Assembly (NCBI GenBank): GCA_903900705.1
Contig: CAIUOG010000172.1
Location: 1-64,000 of the forward strand
Origin: an uncultured Acidobacteriia bacterium
GTDB taxonomy: Bacteria; Acidobacteriota; Terriglobia; Bryobacterales; Bryobacteraceae
Direction: 5' to 3'
DNA length: 64,000 nt
The position numbers and the translations under genes are program-made. Below the pieces are notes generated by a model, which was not told where the DNA came from, searched no databases, and worked only from the letters and a program-made list of their open reading frames with translations. Positions 18,361-26,709 of this stretch are shown piece by piece (the first letter of the stretch is position 1; each line of letters begins with the position of its first letter).

Positions 18361-19460
18361 TTCGCCGGAACGGAAGCCCTTTGCCCCAATCCGAACTGGT
18401 TGCCGGCCTTCACGACTCTGCCGTTTGAAATGGTGATGTCGAGCAGCTTTTCGCTCTGCACCGCGTGGCCCGCCTCGTCGGTCAGCGTCGCCACCAACTT
18501 TTTCGTGGCCGCGTCAAAGATCTCGCCGGTGGAGGAGTAAGCGAACCGACCGTCCATGCTGAAACTGAGCCAGCCGACGCAATCGCGGGCCTTCAGGCTT
18601 TGGACCTGTTTGGGAGGCATCACGGTGTTGTCGAAGATGTGAATGGCGTTGTTGTGGCAGTCGGCCAGCCAAAGCTCCTTCTCGTCCGGGGTGAGAGCGA
18701 TGCCGTGGGCCGGGCATCCGTGGCGCTTCACTTCCCCCTGCTCAAAGCCCGCTACTTCCACGTGGTAGAGCTTTTTGCCGGTCCGGATATCACCGATCTC
18801 AAATCCGAGCAGCTTGTTCACATTCACATAAACCAGGGAATTGGCGCCGTTCACGGTGAACGGGCGAATCACGTCGGCGAACGGTCCAACCGTCGAAACG
18901 ACTTTGTTGGTTTTCGGATCGGCAATCGAAAGCGAGGTCGATTTCAAACCGGCCAGATAAACTTTGCTGCCGTCATTCGCCCAGATGGTGTTGTGCGAGC
19001 CCGACTTCGTTTCGATGGTCGCGACCACCTTGCCGTTCCGGGCATCCACCACATGCCAGTTTGGACCTTCCAGCTGCGGCACGTAGAGCCAACGGCCATC
19101 GGGCGATATCGCCATCCGGTCGCAGCCGCCTTCATAGGTCTGGTCCCAGATCTTTTTGCCGGAGACGACGTCGATCGCCACCAGGCGCGTCAGTGACGAA
19201 ACGTAGATCCGGCCCGTCTTCGCGTTCGCGACAACGCCCTTGACGTTCTCCGGCTCCTTGCCCGCCGGCACGTCCCAGGTGGGAATGCGCTTCACGAACT
19301 TATACCCGTTGTCGATATCGAAGACGGTGAGGCCGACCCCACCGTACTCCACGTAGTTGCGGGTGCCGGGGTTGGCGACGTACAGATAATGCTGGTCGGC
19401 GGCCGGAAGCATCGTGGCCGCGGCTGCCGTGGCGAAGAGTATGGTGATTATGCGGTTCAA
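18357..19460 (-). CDS. Secreted YVTN-type beta-propeller protein
   Basis: 367 residues with a signal peptide (MNRIITILFATAAAATMLPAA). The body consists of seven-bladed propeller repeats of the YncE/YVTN kind: HYLYVANPG, VVANAKTGRIYVSS, AISPDGRWLYVPQ, GIALTPDEKELWLADCHNNAIHIFD and SFSMDGRFAYSSTGE. Such proteins are usually periplasmic or extracellular binding scaffolds. The partner is unknown. The stop overlaps the rimO start, although a functional link is doubtful. Confidence 0.8.
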   Translation of the reverse strand: MNRIITILFATAAAATMLPAADQHYLYVANPGTRNYVEYGGVGLTVFDIDNGYKFVKRIPTWDVPAGKEPENVKGVVANAKTGRIYVSSLTRLVAIDVVSGKKIWDQTYEGGCDRMAISPDGRWLYVPQLEGPNWHVVDARNGKVVATIETKSGSHNTIWANDGSKVYLAGLKSTSLSIADPKTNKVVSTVGPFADVIRPFTVNGANSLVYVNVNKLLGFEIGDIRTGKKLYHVEVAGFEQGEVKRHGCPAHGIALTPDEKELWLADCHNNAIHIFDNTVMPPKQVQSLKARDCVGWLSFSMDGRFAYSSTGEIFDAATKKLVATLTDEAGHAVQSEKLLDITISNGRVVKAGNQFGLGQRASVPAK

Positions 19461-19508
19461 AGCACCGCCATCATATACCCCTCGGGCGATATCCTCCGCG
19501 GGGTAAAC

Positions 19509-20063
19509 TCAGCGGACTTCGTATTTCGTCAGGATGTCCCGCCAGATGCCCTGCGCCTGGAAGATCATCTCGACGGCATCGCGAATCGCACCGCTGCCGC
19601 CGGGGTTCGGCGTCACCCAGTTGGCCTCGTCCTTCACTTCACTGCGCGCATTGGCCGTTGCGATGCCGAGCCCGACGCGGTGGAAGACCACGATGTCCGT
19701 CAGATCGTCGCCCACGAACGCGATTTCATCGCTCGAAATTCCGGCATCTTTCATGATCTCTTCGATGATCGGGATCTTCTCTGTGAAGCCCTGATACGAA
19801 TAGTCCATGTGGGCCTGAATCACCCGCTGGTCTGTGGCGAACGACTTGCGACCGCTGATGACGCCGGTGCGGAACCCTTTCGATTTCAGCCACTGCAGCG
19901 CGATGCCATCCTGTGTGTCGAAGGTTTTCACTTCGATCACGGTGTTGTCGGGGCCGGGAAAAAAGTAGATCTTCCCGTCAGTCAGGACGCCATCGACGTC
20001 CATCAGCAGGAGCTTGATTTTCGCCGCGCGGGCTTTCACTTCATCGGGGACCGGGTGAATCAT
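19509..20063 (-). CDS. kdsC: KdsC-type HAD phosphatase (KDO 8-phosphate phosphatase)
   Basis: 184 residues, the family length. The HAD motif I is LLLMDVDGVLTDGKIYF with D22 as nucleophile and D24 as acid/base; VISGRKS is motif II, and FVGDDLTDIVVFHRVG is motif IV. The compact C0-type form without a cap domain fits KdsC, which dephosphorylates 3-deoxy-D-manno-octulosonate 8-phosphate for lipopolysaccharide inner core synthesis. Sialic-acid or related keto-sugar phosphatases of the same subfamily cannot be excluded. It is transcribed away from the beta-ketoacyl-synthase-like gene. Confidence 0.85.
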   Translation of the reverse strand: MIHPVPDEVKARAAKIKLLLMDVDGVLTDGKIYFFPGPDNTVIEVKTFDTQDGIALQWLKSKGFRTGVISGRKSFATDQRVIQAHMDYSYQGFTEKIPIIEEIMKDAGISSDEIAFVGDDLTDIVVFHRVGLGIATANARSEVKDEANWVTPNPGGSGAIRDAVEMIFQAQGIWRDILTKYEVR

Positions 20064-20179
20064 CAGTTCATTTGTAACATGGCAATTCCGGAGTCGCGGC
20101 AGGCGGTGGAATATGCTCAGAAGATGCGTTGGAATTGGCCCGCGTTCGGTCCAGCCCCGAAGAGTCCGATGAGGTTTCA

Positions 20180-21733
20180 GTGGGTGTAAGGGTAGGTGTA
20201 TTCGGCTGGGGCATTGTCGCCCCCAAGTCTCCCAATATTGGCGCCTTTGAGAAGAATCTGGAGTCCTCGGAAACCTGGCTGACTCCGTTTAACGGCTTTG
20301 GCCCCGACAACTTCCTCGCCGGCGTGCCGCAGTTCGATTTCGCCGATTACCGCGAGTGGATCAACGCGCGGTTCGCCCCTCGCCACTATCAGAACCTGGC
20401 CGAGAAGATGGACACTCCGGCGCTTTACGCCATCGGCGCGTTCATTCAGGCGCTATCGCAAAACCCCGGGCTCGAAACGGAACTGAAGGAACTGGGCACT
20501 GCCGCGCAGGTCTACGTGGGAACCGGACTGGGCAGCCTGTCCAGTATCTACGACGCCAGCATTCAGCATTATGAGGCGCAGAAGCGCTGGGATAAGTTCT
20601 GGGCCGCGCCGGAACGCAACGCCGCCGTCCGGGAGGCCACCACGCTACCCGAGGACGCACCGCCTTCGCCGGATTCGGCGCCGGAAAATGATCGGCCCCT
20701 GGCCGAGCAGGCGTGGAACCGCTACTGGATGGCGAAGTCCGCCGATCTGCATTCGTACCTGAAAGAGCTTTCCGAAGTGGAGAGCCTGATTCTCGCGGGT
20801 GAGGTGGAAGTCGGAAAGCTGAACGCGATTCGCGAGAAGGAAAAGCGCCGCGCGAAGCTGCAGGAAAAGTGGGGAGCGCCGGAGCCGCCGTGGAAGGTCT
20901 CGGCCAACGTCATCTGGAACATCCACAACACCCCGGCCGCGCAGATTTCGATTCTGGCGAAGATTCACGGCCTCGCGTTCGCGCCGGTGGCGGCCTGCTC
21001 CACTTTTGGCGTTTCACTGAAGCTGGCGATGAGCGCGATTCAGTCGGGCGAAGCGAAACTCGTGGTGGTCGGCGCGACCGATCCGCCGCCGCACCCGCTG
21101 ACCGTGGGCTCGTTCTTCAGCGGACGTGTTCTCTCGGCGGATGGTTCAGTTTCGGTCCCGCTCACCAGGATGCAGGGTACCCACGTGGCTGGTGGCTCGG
21201 TGGTCTGGATCGTCGGGGACATGGATTATTGCCTGTCGAAGGGTTTCAAGCCGCTCGGCATGGAGCCGCTGGCGGTGGGCGTCAGTTCGGACGCGCACCA
21301 CATCATTACCCCCTCGGCCGAAGGCCCTACCATCGCCATGAAAGAAGCGCTCGCGCATGCCGGCGCCGCGCCGGAAGACATGGGCACCTGGGATCTTCAC
21401 GCGACGGCGACGCCTGGAGACTTCTCCGAAGTCTCCACCTTCCGCACGCTGTTTCCGGATTCCGTCCTCGTGACGGCGCGCAAGGGCACCTTCGGCCACG
21501 GCATGAGCGCCGGCGGCGGCTGGGAATTGACGGCGCAGTATCTGGGCTATCAGCGCGGCCGGTTGTATCCGACGCCGCTGGCGCAGGCGGAACTGAACGC
21601 GTCGATTGCGGCGGTGCATGACCGGATCGTCTTTGATGCCTCCTGCGCGGCTCCGCAGCGTCTGGGCGGCAAGCTTTCCATGGGCATTGGCGGAGTCAAT
21701 GCCTGCGTGATTTCCGGCCCGCTCCGCCCCTGA
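20180..21733 (+). CDS. Beta-ketoacyl-synthase-like protein with a large charged insertion
   Basis: About 517 residues from a GTG preceded by GAGG at five bases; a TTG 17 codons upstream is an alternative. Thiolase-fold motifs are present: GVFGWGIVAP at the start, the nucleophile cysteine in VAACSTFGVSLKLAMSAIQSGEAKLVVVG, the first histidine in WDLHATATPGDFSEVSTF, and the second in KGTFGHGMSAGGGW. About 115 mostly charged residues (APERNAAVREAT to EKEKRRAKLQEKWG) separate GTGLGSLSSIYDA from the core, where ordinary FabF enzymes are shorter. It may condense acyl chains in a specialised lipid or polyketide; no acyl carrier protein is nearby. Confidence 0.8.
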   Translation: MGVRVGVFGWGIVAPKSPNIGAFEKNLESSETWLTPFNGFGPDNFLAGVPQFDFADYREWINARFAPRHYQNLAEKMDTPALYAIGAFIQALSQNPGLETELKELGTAAQVYVGTGLGSLSSIYDASIQHYEAQKRWDKFWAAPERNAAVREATTLPEDAPPSPDSAPENDRPLAEQAWNRYWMAKSADLHSYLKELSEVESLILAGEVEVGKLNAIREKEKRRAKLQEKWGAPEPPWKVSANVIWNIHNTPAAQISILAKIHGLAFAPVAACSTFGVSLKLAMSAIQSGEAKLVVVGATDPPPHPLTVGSFFSGRVLSADGSVSVPLTRMQGTHVAGGSVVWIVGDMDYCLSKGFKPLGMEPLAVGVSSDAHHIITPSAEGPTIAMKEALAHAGAAPEDMGTWDLHATATPGDFSEVSTFRTLFPDSVLVTARKGTFGHGMSAGGGWELTAQYLGYQRGRLYPTPLAQAELNASIAAVHDRIVFDASCAAPQRLGGKLSMGIGGVNACVISGPLRP

Positions 21734-21735
21734 TC

Positions 21736-22686
21736 TCAGCGGGCGTAGTAGCCGGGTTTGGCTCGCACGGTCATATTCTCGCCATCATTTTTCACCCGAA
21801 CAGTCAGTTTCCGGAACGTGCCGTCGCGGACGGGGTTCGTGCTCATGAACCCCACTTCGTACATGCTCCGCAGTTCGTCGCCGACCTGACCCAGCAGTTT
21901 GCTGACGTCGCTCTTCGAAGCGTCAAAGGCCGCGCCGCCCGTTTCGCCCGCCAGGCGGAACATCTCGCGCATGCCGTAGCGGTTGCGCGCGTTTAGACCG
22001 CCGTGCCGGGCTTCGGTATAGCGCACCGTGTAGATGAGAGAATCGGCGGACTGCGCGGCCTCAATGGCATCGAGAAGATCGTGCGCGCTCGAATTATCTT
22101 CGCCGTCGCTGAACAGAATCAACGCTTTGCGTTCGCCGGTGACGGGTCCGAGTTTTCGGGTGGCGGCGGCATACAGGGCGTCGAACAACGCGGTGCCGCC
22201 GGAGCGTGAATCGTCCATGTCCAGTTCCGGGAAATGCCGGTCGCCCTTCTCGAAGCGACGGAAACCTTCCATCACATCCGGCACGGAAGCGGTAAAGTCG
22301 CTCACCACGCGAATGTGGTTGCCGAAGCAGAGCAGCATGGCGCGGTCCCGGGAAGTGACGGACCTTTCCAGGAAGGCTTCAATATCGCGCTTGTGCTGCT
22401 TGTTGAACTTCTCCTGGCTGTCGCTGGCATCGACGACCAGACCGAGGCGCAGAGGCAGGTCAGCGGACCGGCTGAAGAACTTCACGTCCTGTTTCACGCC
22501 GTCTTCAAAGACCTCGATGTCGTCCTGGGTCAGTTCGCGGGCCAGTCTGCCGGAGCTGTCGCGTACGATGAAAGCAACGTTGATGAGGCTGACGTCCACC
22601 TTGATGGAAAGCCCGCCGGGCTCCTGAGAAGCAAGCGCACCGGTGGTCAGCAGGCAGGCAAGCAGCCGGAATCCAAAAGAAGACAT
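21736..22686 (-). CDS. Secreted VWFA-related domain protein of acidobacterial type
   Basis: 316 residues from MSSFGFRLLACLLTTGALA, a signal peptide; two upstream in-frame ATGs would add 3 or 15 residues. The first segment (INVAFIVRDSSGRLARELTQDDIEVFEDGVKQ) and LGLVVDASDSQ, TALFDALYAA and LILFSDGEDNSS make up the VWFA-related family known almost only from Acidobacteriota. In LVVDASDSQ the metal-site DxSxS is degenerate (DASDS), so metal binding may still be possible. The gene is divergent from tilS with a gap of only 26 bases between the chosen starts. Confidence 0.85.
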   Translation of the reverse strand: MSSFGFRLLACLLTTGALASQEPGGLSIKVDVSLINVAFIVRDSSGRLARELTQDDIEVFEDGVKQDVKFFSRSADLPLRLGLVVDASDSQEKFNKQHKRDIEAFLERSVTSRDRAMLLCFGNHIRVVSDFTASVPDVMEGFRRFEKGDRHFPELDMDDSRSGGTALFDALYAAATRKLGPVTGERKALILFSDGEDNSSAHDLLDAIEAAQSADSLIYTVRYTEARHGGLNARNRYGMREMFRLAGETGGAAFDASKSDVSKLLGQVGDELRSMYEVGFMSTNPVRDGTFRKLTVRVKNDGENMTVRAKPGYYAR

Positions 22687-22712
22687 AGCGGACATTACGT
22701 TTGAGAGTCTAC

Positions 22713-24083
22713 ATGAGTTTGCAGCAGACAATGGCGCGCTTTGAAATGCTGCGATTCGGCCGCCGCCTGGGCGTAGCCATCTCTGGCGGGGCCGATTCCG
22801 TATTCCTGCTCAGGGCGCTGCACGAGATGGGCCTGGCGACTGGCGTTCTGCATGTGAATCACCAGCTGCGCGGCGCGGAGTCGGAAGCGGATGAAGCCTT
22901 TGTGCGGGCGCTCGCGGCGGAGTTGGGTTTGCCCCTGGCGGTGGCGGCGATCCCGGTCGGGGAGGGGAACGTGGAGCAGGAGGCACGCCGGGCGCGTTAC
23001 GGATTCTTCGCGGAACAGGTCGCGGCGGGGTTCTGCGATGCGGTGGCGACGGGACACACGCTCGACGATCAGGCTGAAACCGTGGTCTCGCGTTTCCTGC
23101 GTGGAGCCGGCACAGCGGGGTTGAGTGGCATCCGTCCGGTGACGGACGAGCGCATCATTCGCCCTCTGCTGGAAGTGCGAAGGGCTGACGTGCGAACCGG
23201 GCTCGACGAGCGCGGCTATGCCTGGCGGGAAGACAGTTCCAATCAGGATCCGTCTTTTCTGCGGAACCGGATCCGCGCAGACCTTCTGCCCCACCTGACG
23301 GAATTCAATCCCTCGCTGCCCCAGGTGCTGGCTTCCATGGCCGAACTGGCGCAGGGGGAAGAGGAGTTCTGGCAGGCAGAGACAGCGAGCGTCTGCCGGG
23401 AGATTTTGGTTTCGCGGGGTGAGACTGTGCTGCTGCGGACGGGGGATCTGTTGGCGCGGCCACTCGCCATTCAGCGACGGGTGCTCCGGCGGGCCGTGGA
23501 CATGGTGAAGGGCTCTCTCCGGTCCATTGATTTCCGGCACATCGAGGCAATTCGCGGCCTCACGATGACGGCGGAGGGCAGCGGGCGGATTCAGTTGCCG
23601 GAGCTGGATATTTACCGCTCTTTTGACTGGCTGCGGCTGGCGCCGATCGGGATCGATTCGCGGCTGGAACGGAATTTCGAGGTGGCGCCGGAAATTCCTG
23701 GCGTGACGCGGCTTCCGGAACGGGGAATCGCCATTGGCATGGAACTGCTTCCTCCCACCGGCGTATATAATGATGACAGGAATGTGCTGGACTGGTCGCG
23801 GTGTGCCGGTGAGCTGGTGTTGCGCAATTGGCAGCCAGGAGACAGCTACCGCAGGGCAGGGAAGTCGGATACCGGGAAGATTAAGTCGTTGTTTCAGGAA
23901 TTCCGGATCCCGTTGTGGGAGCGGCGAACCTGGCCAGTGTTGGTGAAGGGCCAGGAAATCGTGTGGACTCGCCGTTTTGGTTCCGCCGCTGAATATCTGC
24001 CGGGACCGGACTGCGACCGGATTTTGAGGATTCGCGAAGGTGGGGAATCGAACGGGGTCGTAGAGGCGTCCAATGGAATGTAG
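22713..24083 (+). CDS. tilS: tRNA(Ile)-lysidine synthase
   Basis: 456 residues from the ATG at MSLQQTMARF. The PP-loop ATP-binding motif is SGGADS (residues 24-29), followed by HVNHQLRG, GHTLDDQAET and DSSNQDPSFLRNRIR, all diagnostic of TilS. C-terminal TilS domains end with the substrate-recognition region NWQPGDSYRRAGKSDTGKIKSLFQEFRIP. The enzyme modifies C34 of tRNA-Ile(CAU) to lysidine so that it reads AUA. It is followed directly by ftsH, a common bacterial pairing. Confidence 0.95.
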   Translation: MSLQQTMARFEMLRFGRRLGVAISGGADSVFLLRALHEMGLATGVLHVNHQLRGAESEADEAFVRALAAELGLPLAVAAIPVGEGNVEQEARRARYGFFAEQVAAGFCDAVATGHTLDDQAETVVSRFLRGAGTAGLSGIRPVTDERIIRPLLEVRRADVRTGLDERGYAWREDSSNQDPSFLRNRIRADLLPHLTEFNPSLPQVLASMAELAQGEEEFWQAETASVCREILVSRGETVLLRTGDLLARPLAIQRRVLRRAVDMVKGSLRSIDFRHIEAIRGLTMTAEGSGRIQLPELDIYRSFDWLRLAPIGIDSRLERNFEVAPEIPGVTRLPERGIAIGMELLPPTGVYNDDRNVLDWSRCAGELVLRNWQPGDSYRRAGKSDTGKIKSLFQEFRIPLWERRTWPVLVKGQEIVWTRRFGSAAEYLPGPDCDRILRIREGGESNGVVEASNGM

Positions 24084-24114
24084 CCGTTCCGGAGCCGTAA
24101 GCGGGACCAGTGAA

Positions 24115-24134
24115 AGCCGGGCGTGAGAGCCGGC
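24115..24134 (+). other. Small hairpin in the ftsH leader
   Basis: GCCGG and CCGGC arms enclose a short loop (GCGTGAGAG), seven bases before the Shine-Dalgarno AGAGGT of ftsH. It may tune ftsH translation; nothing more can be said from sequence. Confidence 0.25.
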
Positions 24135-24149
24135 AGCTAAAGAGGTATT

Positions 24150-26060
24150 GTGAACTCAAACGTCAAAACTGTCATCTTCTGGGTGGTGCTCATCTGTGTA
24201 GCCGTGCTGCTGTGGGCCGTGGTGAGCCGGCAGCGCGGCAAGCCGGACCGCGCCCTCAACTTCAGCGAGTTTCTGGCTGAGGTGGAAGCGGGTAACGTGA
24301 AAGCCGTGAACATCAACGGCAATGAAGTCAAAGGTGACTTCATGAGTGGCCGCGACAGCTTCCACACGATTGTTCCTTCCAACTATCCGAAACTCTTCGA
24401 TGAGCTGACGGAGAAGAAGGTGGCGATGACCTTCAATGACCCGAGCTCCAGCGGCTGGGTTTCACTGCTTGTGCAGTCCTCCCCGTTCATTCTTCTGATT
24501 GGCTTCTGGATCTTCATGATGCGCCAGATGCAGAGCGGCGGGAATAAAGCGCTGAGTTTCGGGAAGAGCCGAGCCCGGCTGCACTCCACACAGCAACGCA
24601 AAGTGACGTTTAAAGACGTGGCTGGCGTGGAGGAAGCCAAGGAAGATCTGCAGGAAATCATCGAGTTTCTGCGCGAACCGCAGAAGTTCCAGAAGCTGGG
24701 TGGCCGGATTCCGAAAGGCGTGCTGCTGATCGGGTCGCCGGGTACCGGCAAGACTCTGCTGGCCCGCGCCATTGCGGGTGAAGCGAATGTCCCGTTCTTC
24801 TCCATCTCCGGCTCGGACTTCGTGGAAATGTTCGTCGGCGTGGGCGCGAGCCGCGTCCGCGATCTTTTCGAACAGGGCAAGAAGAACGCTCCCTGCATCA
24901 TCTTCATCGATGAAATTGACGCGGTCGGTCGCCATCGCGGCGCTGGTCTCGGCGGCGGACACGATGAACGCGAGCAGACTCTCAACCAGTTGCTGGTGGA
25001 GATGGACGGCTTTGAATCGAACGAAGGCGTGATTCTGGTAGCTGCGACGAACCGTCCGGACGTGCTGGATCCGGCGCTGCTTCGCCCGGGACGTTTCGAC
25101 CGCCGCGTGGTGGTGGGTCGTCCGGATGTGGGTGGTCGCGAAGCGATTCTCAAGGTTCACACCAAGAAAGTTCCGCTCGGCGATGACGTGGATCTGTCGG
25201 TGCTGGCTCGTGGGACACCGGGTCTGGCCGGCGCTGACCTTGCGAATCTGGTGAACGAATCGGCACTCAACGCCGCGCGTCAGAACCGCAAAGTTGTGAT
25301 GATGATCGATTTCGAACTCGCCAAGGACAAAATCCTGATGGGCGCGGAACGCAAGTCGATGATCCTGAGCGACAGCGAAAAGCGCACCACGGCTTATCAC
25401 GAGGCGGGTCACGCGATTGTTGCGATGCGGGTTCCGAATGCCGATCCGCTGCACAAGGTATCGATCATCCCCCGCGGGATGGCGCTCGGTATCACCATGC
25501 AGTTGCCGACGGACGATAAGCATAACTACAGCAAGGTCTATTGTGAAGACCAGCTTGCGATCCTGATGGGCGGCCGCATCGCGGAAGAGATTTATCTCAA
25601 CCAGATGACGACCGGCGCCAGCAACGACATCGAACGCGCCACCGAAATGGCTCGCAAAATGGTCTGCGAATGGGGCATGAGCGAACTGGGCCCGCTGAGC
25701 TTCGGCAAGAAGGAAGAGCAGATTTTCCTGGGTCGCGAAATCTCGCAGCATCGCGACTACAGCGAAGAAACGGCCATCCGGATCGACGAAGAAGTGAAGC
25801 GGATCGTATCGACGGCTTACAGCCGGGCGCGAGCCATCATTGAGCAGCACTCGAATGGTCTGGTTCGCGTGGCGGAAGCGCTGCTGGATCGGGAAGGTCT
25901 GGACGGGAACGAAGTCCGCATGATCATGGACGGCGACGATCTGCCGCCGATGGGCAGCGGCAAGAAGGAAACGGCCAGCCAGACCCAGCAGATCCTCCGC
26001 CCGGACGGCGGCGGTCGCCGAATCGGGCTTTCCGAAGGCGAGCAACCCGCTCCCGCTTAG
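24150..26060 (+). CDS. ftsH: ATP-dependent zinc metalloprotease FtsH
   Basis: 636 residues from a GTG with a good Shine-Dalgarno. Two membrane segments (about 8-26 and 105-125) flank a periplasmic domain. The AAA module has Walker A GSPGTGKT (195-202; the usual first GP is GS here), Walker [12 protein letters not shown], and the arginine-finger region [10 protein letters not shown]. The zinc site HEAGH lies near residue 417. FtsH degrades misfolded membrane proteins and short-lived cytosolic regulators at the inner membrane. It probably shares a transcript with tilS and the downstream HAD phosphatase. Confidence 0.97.
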   Translation: MNSNVKTVIFWVVLICVAVLLWAVVSRQRGKPDRALNFSEFLAEVEAGNVKAVNINGNEVKGDFMSGRDSFHTIVPSNYPKLFDELTEKKVAMTFNDPSSSGWVSLLVQSSPFILLIGFWIFMMRQMQSGGNKALSFGKSRARLHSTQQRKVTFKDVAGVEEAKEDLQEIIEFLREPQKFQKLGGRIPKGVLLIGSPGTGKTLLARAIAGEANVPFFSISGSDFVEMFVGVGASRVRDLFEQGKKNAPCIIFIDEIDAVGRHRGAGLGGGHDEREQTLNQLLVEMDGFESNEGVILVAATNRPDVLDPALLRPGRFDRRVVVGRPDVGGREAILKVHTKKVPLGDDVDLSVLARGTPGLAGADLANLVNESALNAARQNRKVVMMIDFELAKDKILMGAERKSMILSDSEKRTTAYHEAGHAIVAMRVPNADPLHKVSIIPRGMALGITMQLPTDDKHNYSKVYCEDQLAILMGGRIAEEIYLNQMTTGASNDIERATEMARKMVCEWGMSELGPLSFGKKEEQIFLGREISQHRDYSEETAIRIDEEVKRIVSTAYSRARAIIEQHSNGLVRVAEALLDREGLDGNEVRMIMDGDDLPPMGSGKKETASQTQQILRPDGGGRRIGLSEGEQPAPA

Positions 26061-26064
26061 CCCT

Positions 26065-26706
26065 TTGACGACGCGGAAGGTGCCGGCCTTTCCGGTTTAT
26101 GTTTTTGACATTGATGGGACTTTGCTGGATAGCGCCGCGGATATCTGCGGCGCTATCAGCGAGGCTCTTACCCCGCACGTTCCCGCGCCCCCACCCTTTG
26201 AATACCTGAAAAAATTTGTCGGTTATCACCTGGATGTCTGCTTCCAGGAGGTTCTTCCTCACTACACCCGCGAACAACTGGACCATCTGATTCACGATTA
26301 CAGAGCCATCTACCCTGTTCGGAAGCATGCGGCAACCCGGAGGTATCCGGGCGTGCTGGAAACGCTGCAGCGACTGCCGGGGCGCAAAGGAACCGCCACC
26401 ACCAAGGGCACGCCGATGACGCGCGCCATTCTGGAGCAGTTCGAACTGCTCCATTATTTCGACCACGTGCAGGGGACTGATGGCTTTCCGTGCAAGCCGG
26501 AGCCGGATGTGGTGCTGCGGACGGTGTCCGCTTTGCAGGTAAACCCTGTCGACTGTCTGTTTGTCGGGGATTCCGCCGCCGATATGGAGGCGGGGCGGCG
26601 CGCGGGTGTGAAGACCTGCGCGGTGCGGTACGGCTACGGGAACTTCGAAGACATGGCTCGATGGGAGCCGGATTACTGGATTTCCAGCCTTAGCGAATTA
26701 CTCTAA
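26065..26706 (+). CDS. HAD-family phosphatase (phosphoglycolate phosphatase-like)
   Basis: 213 residues from a TTG start four bases after the ftsH stop. Motif I VYVFDIDGTLLDSAADI has the two catalytic aspartates, motif II/III is TTKGTP with K near the later KPEPD, and motif IV is FVGDSAADMEAGRRAG. An alpha-helical C1 cap sits between motifs I and II, as in Gph and PpaX phosphatases. Phosphoglycolate is the best-known substrate of this subgroup, but specificity cannot be read from the sequence. Confidence 0.85.
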   Translation: MTTRKVPAFPVYVFDIDGTLLDSAADICGAISEALTPHVPAPPPFEYLKKFVGYHLDVCFQEVLPHYTREQLDHLIHDYRAIYPVRKHAATRRYPGVLETLQRLPGRKGTATTKGTPMTRAILEQFELLHYFDHVQGTDGFPCKPEPDVVLRTVSALQVNPVDCLFVGDSAADMEAGRRAGVKTCAVRYGYGNFEDMARWEPDYWISSLSELL

Positions 26707-26709
26707 GAC

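Noticed and set aside
16963-18540. 525-codon plus-strand frame opposite rimO
   Set aside because: It lies almost wholly opposite rimO, whose cluster cysteines are all in place.
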